From Brevundimonas sp. (GTDB lineage Bacteria; Pseudomonadota; Alphaproteobacteria; Caulobacterales; Caulobacteraceae): a DNA stretch of 7,342 nucleotides. The first letter of the stretch is position 1, and each line of letters opens with the position of its first letter. The position numbers and the translations under genes were made by a program. Positions 1 through 4,454 of the stretch are shown here, one piece after another. The notes beneath the pieces were generated by a model, which made no database searches, was not told where the DNA came from, and worked only from the letters and a program-made list of their open reading frames with translations. The stretch is from contig JALAGW010000088.1 in NCBI GenBank assembly GCA_022712235.1, positions 1 through 7,342 of the forward strand. The letters run 5' to 3'.

Positions 1-1
1 C

Positions 2-391
2 CGCCGCTCGGCCGAACGCGCCCTGTTCGACGCCGCGCCCGACCGCCCCGCCCCGCTGGACCTGCTGCTGACCGCCCCGGTTCACGGTCCCGGCGCCCGC
101 ACCGAGGCTTCGCCCGAGGAAGATCAGCCCGCCACGGTTCAGGTCTTGCGCCACGAGAAGCGCGCCGCCGCACCGGTCCTGAACGACACCGGCGCCGTGG
201 TCTTCATCGGCGGCATCGGCCTTCTGGCCTTCGCAGCGGGAATCGCCGCCTTCCGCCGCGTGCTCGCCGGCCATCAGGCCACGGACGGCACCATCCTGAT
301 CGGCGGCGTTCTGGCCGTCATCGGCCTGATCTTCATAGGGGTCGCAGGCTGGAACCTGACCCGCAAGCGGAACGATAAACGCGTCGTATAA
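2..391 (+). CDS. C-terminal part of an unrecognised two-helix membrane protein (5' end outside window)
   Basis: The reading frame is open from the left edge of the window and ends at TAA 389-391, so this is the last 129 residues of a longer protein. A TTG at 146 is in frame but is probably an internal leucine, because coding-type sequence continues upstream of it. The first 50 or so visible residues are Pro/Ala/Asp-rich and look like a soluble or linker segment. Two hydrophobic stretches follow, around visible residues 63-84 and 95-120, separated by a short loop. The tail after the second helix is basic (TRKRNDKR), which by the positive-inside rule suggests a cytoplasmic C-terminus. I do not recognise the family. 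It is followed after 42 bases by the isovaleryl-CoA dehydrogenase gene on the same strand, but nothing links them functionally. Confidence 0.6.
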   Translation, partial: RRSAERALFDAAPDRPAPLDLLLTAPVHGPGARTEASPEEDQPATVQVLRHEKRAAAPVLNDTGAVVFIGGIGLLAFAAGIAAFRRVLAGHQATDGTILIGGVLAVIGLIFIGVAGWNLTRKRNDKRVV

Positions 392-433
392 GGCCGCTTT
401 GCGAAGCGCGTGCGCGATGCTACGCCTTGCGGC

Positions 434-1600
434 ATGAGCATTCCCTTCGCGCCCCAATCCATGGAATTCGGCCTCGGCGAGAACGCCGACGCCATTCGTG
501 AAACCACCGCCCGCTGGGCCGCCGACCGGCTGGCCCCCCTGGCCGCCGAAATCGACGAGAAGAACGAGTTCAAGCGCGAGCTGTGGCCCGAGATGGGCGA
601 GCTGGGCCTGCACGGCATCACGGTCGAGGAAGAGTTCGGCGGCCTCGGCCTCGGCTACCTCGAACACGTGGTGGCCATGGAAGAAGTGTCGCGCGCCTCG
701 GCCTCGATCGGCCTGAGCTACGGCGCCCACTCCAACCTGTGCGTCAACCAGATCCGCCGCTGGGGCACGCCCGAGCAGAAGCACAAATACCTGCCCAAGC
801 TGATCAGCGGCGAGCACGTCGGCTCCCTGGCCATGTCCGAAGCCGGTTCGGGCTCGGACGTCATGTCGATGCGCACCCGCGCCGACAAGAAGGGCGACCG
901 TTATGTTCTGAACGGCACGAAATTCTGGATCACCAACGCCCCCTCGGCCGACACCCTGGTGGTCTACGCCAAGACCGACCTCGAGGCCGGCTCCAAGGGC
1001 TGCACCGCCTTCCTGGTCGAGCGCGGCATGAAAGGCTTCTCGGTCTCCAAGAAGCTGGACAAGATGGGCATGCGCGGCTCCGACACCGCCGAGCTGGTCT
1101 TCGAGGACTGCGAGATCCCCGAAGAGAACGTCATGGGTCCGGTCGGCGGCGGCGCCGGCGTGCTGATGAGCGGCCTGGACTATGAGCGCGCGGTCCTCTC
1201 GGCCGGCCCCCTGGGCATCATGCAGGCGGCGCTGGACGTGGTCCTGCCCTACGTCCGCGAGCGCAAGCAGTTCGGCAAGGCCATCGGCAGTTTCCAGCTG
1301 ATGCAGGCCAAGGTCGCCGACATGTATGTCGCCCTGAACAGCGCCCGCGCCTATGTCTACGCCGTGGCCCGCGCCTGCGATCAGGGCAAGACGACCCGCT
1401 ACGACGCAGCGGGCGCCATCCTGCTGGCCTCGGAAAACGCGGTGAAGGTGTCGCTGGAGGCCGTCCAGGCCCTGGGCGGCGCCGGCTACACCAGGGAATG
1501 GCCGGTCGAGCGCCTGGTCCGCGACGCCAAGCTCTACGACATCGGCGCCGGCACCAATGAAATCCGCCGCTTCCTGACCGGGCGCGAGCTTCTGGGCTGA
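434..1600 (+). CDS. ivd: Isovaleryl-CoA dehydrogenase (acyl-CoA dehydrogenase family)
   Basis: This FAD flavoenzyme would oxidise isovaleryl-CoA to 3-methylcrotonyl-CoA in leucine degradation, passing electrons to electron-transfer flavoprotein. The 388-residue product is full length for the family. It shows the N-terminal helical domain, the middle beta-domain motif LAMSEAGSGSDV and FWITNA, and the C-terminal signature RERKQFGKAIG with LGGAGYTREWPVERLVRDAK. The catalytic base separates it from medium- and short-chain enzymes. Glu251 lies in the SGLDYER motif, where isovaleryl-CoA dehydrogenases carry it, while the usual site near GTNEIRR has Ala in place of Glu. The ATG at 434 gives the family-like N-terminus MSIPFAP. 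An in-frame GTG at 410 would add eight residues, and neither start has a convincing Shine-Dalgarno. The methylcrotonyl-CoA carboxylase genes that often accompany ivd are not in this window. Confidence 0.93.
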   Translation: MSIPFAPQSMEFGLGENADAIRETTARWAADRLAPLAAEIDEKNEFKRELWPEMGELGLHGITVEEEFGGLGLGYLEHVVAMEEVSRASASIGLSYGAHSNLCVNQIRRWGTPEQKHKYLPKLISGEHVGSLAMSEAGSGSDVMSMRTRADKKGDRYVLNGTKFWITNAPSADTLVVYAKTDLEAGSKGCTAFLVERGMKGFSVSKKLDKMGMRGSDTAELVFEDCEIPEENVMGPVGGGAGVLMSGLDYERAVLSAGPLGIMQAALDVVLPYVRERKQFGKAIGSFQLMQAKVADMYVALNSARAYVYAVARACDQGKTTRYDAAGAILLASENAVKVSLEAVQALGGAGYTREWPVERLVRDAKLYDIGAGTNEIRRFLTGRELLG

Positions 1601-1601
1601 C

Positions 1602-1626
1602 GGAACGACGCGGCGGGCGGATGGTT
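1602..1626 (+). promoter_or_regulatory. Candidate EcfG/SigT general-stress promoter of the DUF3008 gene
   Basis: A -35-like GGAAC at 1602-1606 is followed after 16 bases by GGTT at 1623-1626 (or after 17 bases by GTTT). The alphaproteobacterial general-stress sigma factor consensus is GGAAC-N16/17-CGTT, so this is one mismatch from consensus at an allowed spacing. It begins two bases after the ivd stop codon. Transcription from it would start about 20 bases before the small downstream gene, leaving a short leader that contains the Shine-Dalgarno. The call is inferred from the motif alone. Confidence 0.5.
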
Positions 1627-1652
1627 TCTCTAGCTCAAGCAGGAGAGCCGCC

Positions 1653-1841
1653 ATGCCCGCCAAGTCCGCCGCCCAGCAAAAGGCCGCCGGGGCCGCCCTA
1701 TCCGCCAAGCGCGGCGAGACGCCGAAATCCAAGCTGAAGGGCGCATCGAAATCCATGATGGAATCGATGACGGAAAAGCAGCTCGAGGAATTCGCCCACA
1801 CGCCTCGCAAGGGCAAGCCCGAGCACGTGACGAAACATTAA
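1653..1841 (+). CDS. DUF3008-type small hydrophilic protein
   Basis: The 62-residue basic, hydrophilic protein starts MPAKSAAQQKAAGAALSAKR and continues with KSKLKGASKSM, MTEKQLEEFA and a C-terminal RKGKPEHV. I recognise this order of motifs as the DUF3008 family of short, uncharacterised proteobacterial proteins. The length is complete for the family. The start is well set by AGGAGA at 1641-1646, six bases before the ATG. It has no membrane segment, signal peptide or cysteine. The Lys/Ala-rich composition suggests a cytoplasmic, possibly nucleic-acid-associated or disordered protein, but no function is established. A general-stress-type promoter lies immediately upstream, which would make it a stress-induced, singly transcribed gene. 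Confidence 0.85.
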   Translation: MPAKSAAQQKAAGAALSAKRGETPKSKLKGASKSMMESMTEKQLEEFAHTPRKGKPEHVTKH

Positions 1842-1871
1842 GCCGCACCCCGCGCGTCAGGGATGGCGCAG

Positions 1872-1900
1872 GGTTCGCGCCGCCCCTAACTTGGCGAACC
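1872..1900. repeat. 7-bp inverted repeat upstream of the exoD-like gene
   Basis: GGTTCGC at 1872-1878 is the exact reverse complement of GCGAACC at 1894-1900, with 15 bases between the arms. It sits in the 81-base gap between the DUF3008 gene and the ExoD-family gene and ends 22 bases before that gene's ATG. It could be an operator or an RNA hairpin. No T-tract follows, so it does not look like an intrinsic terminator. A 7-bp match in GC-rich DNA may also be chance. Confidence 0.25.
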
Positions 1901-1922
1901 TTCGCTCCCCGAGTCTCGCCTG

Positions 1923-2564
1923 ATGACGCTTGTTCCTACGCCCCTGCCGCCGGATGAGGACCGGACGTTTTCCGACGTTCTGGAATCCCTCGGCCATGGC
2001 GACGATCCCAAGCTGACCCTCAAGGAAATGGTCGAGGCCTTCGGCGAGCGGGGCTTCGGCGCCGTCATCCTGATGTTGGCGCTGATGGCCCTGATTCCCT
2101 GGCCGCCGGGCGGCAAGGCCGTCTTTTCAGTGCCCATCATCCTGATCGCCGCTGAACTGGCCCTGCAACGCGACAAGGTCTGGCTGCCGCGCTGGCTGAT
2201 GAAGGCTTCGGTCAGCCGCGCCACCTATCAGAGCGCCAGCCAGAAGATCCTGCCGCGCCTGCGTCAGGTGGAACGCCTGACGCGTCCCCGTATCCCGGTC
2301 CTGACGGGTGAACTCGCCGACGTCGTCGTCGGGATCATCTGCATCCTTCTGGCGCTGATGATGGCCCTGCCGGTGCCGTTCGGCGACGCCCTGCCCGGCC
2401 TGACGCTGGCGATCTTCGGCCTGGCCATCATCCAGAGGGATGGCGTCTTCATCATCGCCGGCCTGATCGGAACGGCGGTCTGCGGCGTCTATCTGGCGCT
2501 GGTCTGGACGACGGTCGTCGCCATCGTCCACGGCATCGCTCACTGGGTCGGCACCCTCTTCTAG
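1923..2564 (+). CDS. ExoD-family integral membrane protein
   Basis: The 213-residue protein matches the ExoD family (exopolysaccharide synthesis, ExoD). ExoD was named in Sinorhizobium, where mutants are altered in exopolysaccharide production and alkali tolerance; its biochemical role is unknown. The N-terminal soluble segment contains LTLKEMVEAFGERGFG, typical of the family. A hydrophobic hairpin with the central motif LIPWPPGGKAVF follows at about residues 41-80. Then come a charged, Arg-rich cytoplasmic-looking loop (residues 85-125, including LPRLRQVERLTRPR) and three further hydrophobic stretches to residue 205, one carrying ALPVPFGDALPG. The ATG at 1923 is the only start that retains the conserved N-terminus, yet no Shine-Dalgarno precedes it, so leaderless or weak initiation is possible. 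It converges with the minus-strand transcript that ends at 2572. Confidence 0.85.
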   Translation: MTLVPTPLPPDEDRTFSDVLESLGHGDDPKLTLKEMVEAFGERGFGAVILMLALMALIPWPPGGKAVFSVPIILIAAELALQRDKVWLPRWLMKASVSRATYQSASQKILPRLRQVERLTRPRIPVLTGELADVVVGIICILLALMMALPVPFGDALPGLTLAIFGLAIIQRDGVFIIAGLIGTAVCGVYLALVWTTVVAIVHGIAHWVGTLF

Positions 2565-2571
2565 CGCCCAC

Positions 2572-2605
2572 AAAAAAGCGCCGCCGGGTTGCCCCAGCGG
2601 CGCTT
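2572..2605 (-). terminator. Strong intrinsic terminator for minus-strand transcription
   Basis: Arms AAGCGCCGC (2576-2584) and GCGGCGCTT (2597-2605) form a perfect 9-bp GC-rich stem. The inner GGG/CCC pairs can lengthen it. On the minus strand the stem runs directly into six T residues (complement of A2572-2577), the classical Rho-independent arrangement. On the plus strand the bases after the stem (CATTG) are not T-rich, so it would be a poor terminator for the exoD-like gene. It closes the minus-strand unit that contains the 21-codon frame and possibly read-through from flaF. Confidence 0.8.
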
Positions 2606-2649
2606 CATTGTCGGACCGCGAACGGTCTGACCGCTGCCTTCCCGAAGGA

Positions 2650-2715
2650 TCAGGCCCGGGCCTCACGCGAGGTCCAGATCGCGGCCTTCGCTCGCGATTG
2701 ATGACAATGAGACAC
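2650..2715 (-). CDS. Candidate 21-residue peptide with a very strong ribosome binding site
   Basis: The GTG at 2715-2713 opens a 21-codon frame (MSHCHQSRAKAA..., ending EARA) that stops at TGA 2652-2650. GAAAGGAGGTG (2730-2720) lies four bases before the GTG; its AGGAGG core is spaced five bases from the GTG. Eleven bases of this site are complementary to the usual alphaproteobacterial 16S rRNA 3' end (CACCUCCUUUC), far stronger than at any other gene in this window. The peptide is basic, with one Cys, two His and one Trp, and has no membrane segment. I recognise no family. A TTG at 2707 in another frame gives a 14-codon alternative. The frame is short enough to be chance; the binding site and the terminator about 45 bases downstream are what support translation. 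Confidence 0.4.
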   Translation of the reverse strand: MSHCHQSRAKAAIWTSREARA

Positions 2716-2811
2716 TGGCCACCTCCTTTCGACTGCTGAACAGGAAGCTCAGGCTAGGACCGGTCGCGGCCCCTCGTAAAGCCCGCTCCCGCCTTCGTGA
2801 TCAGGCGGCCG

Positions 2812-3174
2812 TCACGCGGCCTGGGCCGGCGGCGCCAGGCCCTGCATCACCATGCGATTGATGTCGATCAGGGTCTCGAAATCGCCGTCGCCGCGCATCA
2901 CCGCCGAGCTGTGTCGGCCGATGAACAGGTCCAGAGAAATGATCTGCGCCCGCAGCGACTGCGGCATGGCGTTGGACGGCTCGCTGCACGAACTGGACAG
3001 GGTCGACCACAGCCGACGGTTCCAGTCGATCGCGTCGATCCGGGTGGAGATATCGGACTTGTCGACCGTCGAAGCGTGCATCAGGGCGCGCGTCACCTGG
3101 CCGAACAGCCGATATTCCATTTCGCGCGGTGTTTCAGCCCGCGTCGCCGCCGTCTTGTACGCTTGAAGCGACAT
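2812..3174 (-). CDS. flaF: FlaF, flagellin biosynthesis regulator
   Basis: FlaF works with FlbT in alphaproteobacterial flagellin control. In Caulobacter FlbT restrains flagellin translation, while FlaF is needed for flagellin production and acts in the opposite direction. The 120-residue protein is full length. It shows the family features MSLQAYKTAATRAETPRE at the N-terminus, EYRLFGQVTRAL, the central DWNRRLWSTL, and the C-terminal LRAQIISLDLFIGRH followed by INRMVMQGL. It is cytoplasmic with no signal or membrane segment. The ATG at 3174 gives the canonical N-terminus and lies inside the last 41 bases of flbT in another frame, which suggests translational coupling. A weak AAGG precedes it. 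In Caulobacter flbT and flaF lie with flbA and flagellin genes; neither is seen here. Confidence 0.9.
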   Translation of the reverse strand: MSLQAYKTAATRAETPREMEYRLFGQVTRALMHASTVDKSDISTRIDAIDWNRRLWSTLSSSCSEPSNAMPQSLRAQIISLDLFIGRHSSAVMRGDGDFETLIDINRMVMQGLAPPAQAA

Positions 3175-3559
3175 TGCCGAGCCTTTGGTCTTCGTAATCG
3201 ACGATCTTACGGGCGCCCATCAGGGCCTTGTAGTACTGCCGCGCCAGCACGTGCTTGGAGCAGGACACGCACTCCGCCAGGATGTCCGGGTTGCGGATCG
3301 CCCCCATGAACTCCGTCAGGCGCAGCGCGAATTCATCATAGAATTTCGGCGCCTCGCCCTCGTCCAGATACATCATCATGACCGGGAAATAGATGCGGCG
3401 CGCGGGCGTGACCGCCTCCTCGGGCTGCATGATGTCCTTTTCGCGCAGGACGCTGGCCTTGTTTTGCAGGACCAGCACGCCGCGCCGGTCGCCGTTCTGG
3501 ACGACGGCGCCGTTCAGAACGAATTTCTCGCCGGGCTTGAGCGATAGTTTCAGCGGCAA
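3134..3559 (-). CDS. flbT: FlbT, flagellin mRNA translational repressor (TTG start)
   Basis: FlbT couples hook completion to filament synthesis. In Caulobacter it associates with the 5' untranslated region of flagellin mRNA and promotes its decay. The 141-residue product starts MPLKLSLKPGEKFVLNGAV and continues with NGDRRGVLVLQNKASVLREKD, RRIYFPVMMMYLD and VLARQYYKALMGARKIVDYE, which are family-typical segments. The start is TTG at 3559-3557. This gives the conserved N-terminus, and GGAG (3570-3567) stands seven bases before it. The frame remains open upstream to an ATG at 3640, but that extension is Ser/Gly/Trp-rich and unlike the family, so I reject it. Its 3' end overlaps flaF by 41 bases, so the two form one transcription unit. 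A CtrA-like site lies about 65-80 bases upstream. Confidence 0.9.
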   Translation of the reverse strand: MPLKLSLKPGEKFVLNGAVVQNGDRRGVLVLQNKASVLREKDIMQPEEAVTPARRIYFPVMMMYLDEGEAPKFYDEFALRLTEFMGAIRNPDILAECVSCSKHVLARQYYKALMGARKIVDYEDQRLGNVASSVQDGGDAG

Positions 3560-3624
3560 AGGGGATCTCCGTGGCGCACCCCAACCTGAAGGGTCGGCGG
3601 CTGATGAACTGTAAAGCAACGTGG

Positions 3625-3639
3625 TTAACCATCTCTTCA
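3625..3639 (-). promoter_or_regulatory. Candidate CtrA-type binding site upstream of flbT
   Basis: On the minus strand TGAA-N7-TTAACC occurs with the TTAA at 3628-3625, one base away from the CtrA consensus TTAA-N7-TTAA(C). On the plus strand the same place reads TTAACCAT (3625-3632), the well-described half-site form. CtrA is the Caulobacterales cell-cycle regulator that controls flagellar genes, so a site 66 bases upstream of the flbT start is sensible. The call rests on one full and one imperfect half-site. Confidence 0.35.
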
Positions 3640-3647
3640 CTCGCCCC

Positions 3648-3663
3648 CGCGGGAAAACCCGCG
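3648..3663. repeat. GC-rich 6-bp inverted repeat with AAAA loop in the divergent intergenic region
   Basis: CGCGGG (3648-3653) and CCCGCG (3658-3663) flank AAAA. It lies between the CtrA-like site of flbT and the stress promoter of the acidic-protein gene. No T-tract follows on either strand, so it is not a typical terminator. It might be a protein-binding palindrome or an RNA hairpin early in a long flbT leader. Confidence 0.3.
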
Positions 3664-3688
3664 TGCTTCGAGCGCCGTTGAAAGAAAC

Positions 3689-3714
3689 GGAACGTCGAGC
3701 CAGCCTGCGCCGTT
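3689..3714 (+). promoter_or_regulatory. General-stress (EcfG/SigT-type) promoter of the acidic-protein operon
   Basis: GGAAC at 3689-3693 and CGTT at 3711-3714 are separated by exactly 17 bases. This is a perfect match to the alphaproteobacterial general-stress sigma factor consensus GGAAC-N16/17-CGTT. Transcription would start near 3720, just ahead of the AGGAGG at 3727-3732 and the ATG at 3738. Full conservation of both boxes, allowed spacing and correct placement relative to a start codon make this the best-supported promoter in the window. Confidence 0.75.
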
Positions 3715-3737
3715 ACCTCTTCAGCTAGGAGGCGCAG

Positions 3738-4172
3738 ATGAGCAGGCCGGAGACCGATTTCGACGCTCAGGATCAAGCCGAGGTCTATGACGAGACCCAC
3801 ATCGACGACGAGGGCGAAGGCGAGCTTTCGCTGGACGAAGCCGACGATGTTCTGGACGTCACCCAGGCCGACGGCGACGCTGACGACGAGACGTTCGACG
3901 AGGATGATCTCGACCTGGACGGCGAGCTGGCGCTGGACGGCGTCGAGGCCGAGGCCGACGCCCTGCTGGGCGTGGATTCAGTCCGTCTGAGCGAGACCGA
4001 CAGCGCCGGCGAGGTCGCCGCCGCCCCCGACGAGATCGAGCTGGTCTATGCCGGCCTGATGCGCAATCAGCGCGGCGCCCAGGCCAGCGCCGCCCATTGG
4101 GAAGCCAAACGCCTGTCCGACGACGACATCGCGGACCTCGGCTACGGCCCCGACAACGAGGAGCGAGCATGA
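3738..4172 (+). CDS. Very acidic hypothetical protein, probable general-stress gene
   Basis: The 144-residue protein is about one-third Asp and Glu. Between Arg3 and about residue 83 there is no Lys or Arg at all, only runs such as DDETFDEDDLDLDGELALDG. This part is likely intrinsically disordered. The last 45 residues change character (ELVYAGLMRNQRGAQASAAH, then WEAKRLSDDDIADLGY) and could form a small helical domain, probably the conserved part. There is no signal peptide, membrane segment or cysteine. AGGAGG lies five bases before the ATG. A perfect stress-sigma promoter precedes it and the next small gene overlaps its stop by four bases (ATGA), so the two are co-expressed. I do not recognise a named family. 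A DNA-mimic, chaperone-like or ion-binding role is possible but not shown. Confidence 0.8.
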   Translation: MSRPETDFDAQDQAEVYDETHIDDEGEGELSLDEADDVLDVTQADGDADDETFDEDDLDLDGELALDGVEAEADALLGVDSVRLSETDSAGEVAAAPDEIELVYAGLMRNQRGAQASAAHWEAKRLSDDDIADLGYGPDNEERA

Positions 4173-4375
4173 GCGAACATCATCCCACCAAGGCTCAGGA
4201 AGACGCCGATCCCAACACCGCACCCTCCAAGCGCGCCACGCGCGAGGAAGGCAAGCCGGACCAGTTGAAGGACAAGGAAAAGGACGCCGAGAACCGTCAG
4301 GAAGCCCTGATCGACGAGGGCGTCGAGGAAACCTTCCCCGCCAGCGACCCGGTCTCGGCCAAGCGCATCACCTGA
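4169..4375 (+). CDS. Small hydrophilic protein with C-terminal FPASDP motif, co-transcribed with the acidic gene
   Basis: The 68-residue, highly charged protein is rich in Lys, Glu and Asp, with no hydrophobic segment, and is probably largely disordered. Its C-terminus reads EALIDEGVEETFPASDPVS; FPASDP is at residues 56-61. I recall a similar tail, D-E-x(4-5)-(S/T)FPASDPP, recurring in other short alphaproteobacterial proteins of unknown function. The ATG at 4169 overlaps the TGA of the upstream gene (ATGA), with GAGGAG at 4158-4163 as ribosome binding site, so translation is probably coupled. It shares the general-stress promoter at 3689-3714. No biochemical role can be assigned from the sequence. 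Confidence 0.8.
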   Translation: MSEHHPTKAQEDADPNTAPSKRATREEGKPDQLKDKEKDAENRQEALIDEGVEETFPASDPVSAKRIT

Positions 4376-4418
4376 CGGGCGCGGCCAGGCGGTCTGTTCA
4401 GGCGCGTCTTGATAAGCT

Positions 4419-4449
4419 ACCTGCTCTACTCCCCCCGATAGGAGCAGGT
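4419..4449 (+). promoter_or_regulatory. 8-bp inverted repeat enclosing the moxR ribosome binding site
   Basis: ACCTGCTC (4419-4426) is the exact reverse complement of GAGCAGGT (4442-4449), with a 15-base C-rich loop. The AGGAG Shine-Dalgarno (4440-4444) overlaps the right arm, and the ATG starts at 4455. In mRNA this hairpin would hide the ribosome binding site. It would form in a transcript reading through from the upstream stress operon or starting before 4419. It could instead be a DNA operator. Confidence 0.45.
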
Positions 4450-4454
4450 CGCTC

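Larger units (their letters stand above)
2572..2740 (-). ncRNA. Candidate structured small transcript (sRNA or short mRNA) ending at the terminator
   Basis: Read on the minus strand, this stretch has a near-complete anti-Shine-Dalgarno complement, a 21-codon frame, a run of hairpins and a terminator. The hairpins are ATCGCG/CGCGAT (2693-2698 with 2678-2683), CCTC/GAGG (2661-2672), the 12-base palindrome AGGCCCGGGCCT (2652-2663), CCTT/AAGG (2637-2648) and GACCG/CGGTC around a UUCG-type loop (2614-2627). The CCTC/GAGG hairpin and the palindrome overlap, so they are alternatives. A 96-base gap separates the frame from flaF, so it could be its own transcript or the 3' end of the flbT-flaF mRNA. 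I cannot place a promoter with confidence; TTTACG and CCTAG around 2755-2780 on the minus strand are only weakly promoter-like. Short stems are common in GC-rich DNA, so the case rests mainly on the terminator plus the Shine-Dalgarno. Confidence 0.4.

Noticed and set aside
410..433. GTG at 410 as the start of isovaleryl-CoA dehydrogenase
   Set aside because: The added eight residues do not resemble the family N-terminus, and there is no Shine-Dalgarno; ATG 434 fits better.
2127..2666. Long minus-strand open frame of 179 codons opposite the ExoD-family gene
   Set aside because: It is antisense to a well-supported membrane protein, is rich in Asp, Gln, Arg and Gly as expected from reverse-frame GC-rich codons, and shows no family features.
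2797..3309. Plus-strand open frames across flaF and flbT
   Set aside because: They run opposite two recognised flagellar regulator genes and have Arg/His/Gln-rich shadow composition with no ribosome binding site.
3607..3628. Sigma-54 promoter for flbT around TGG-TTAACCACG-TTGC on the minus strand
   Set aside because: The GG-to-GC spacing is 11 bases instead of the strict 10 and the GGCAC element is missing.
3560..3640. N-terminal extension of FlbT to the ATG at 3640
   Set aside because: The extra 27 residues are unlike the family, while TTG 3559 has a spaced GGAG and gives the conserved MPLKLSLKPGEKF start.
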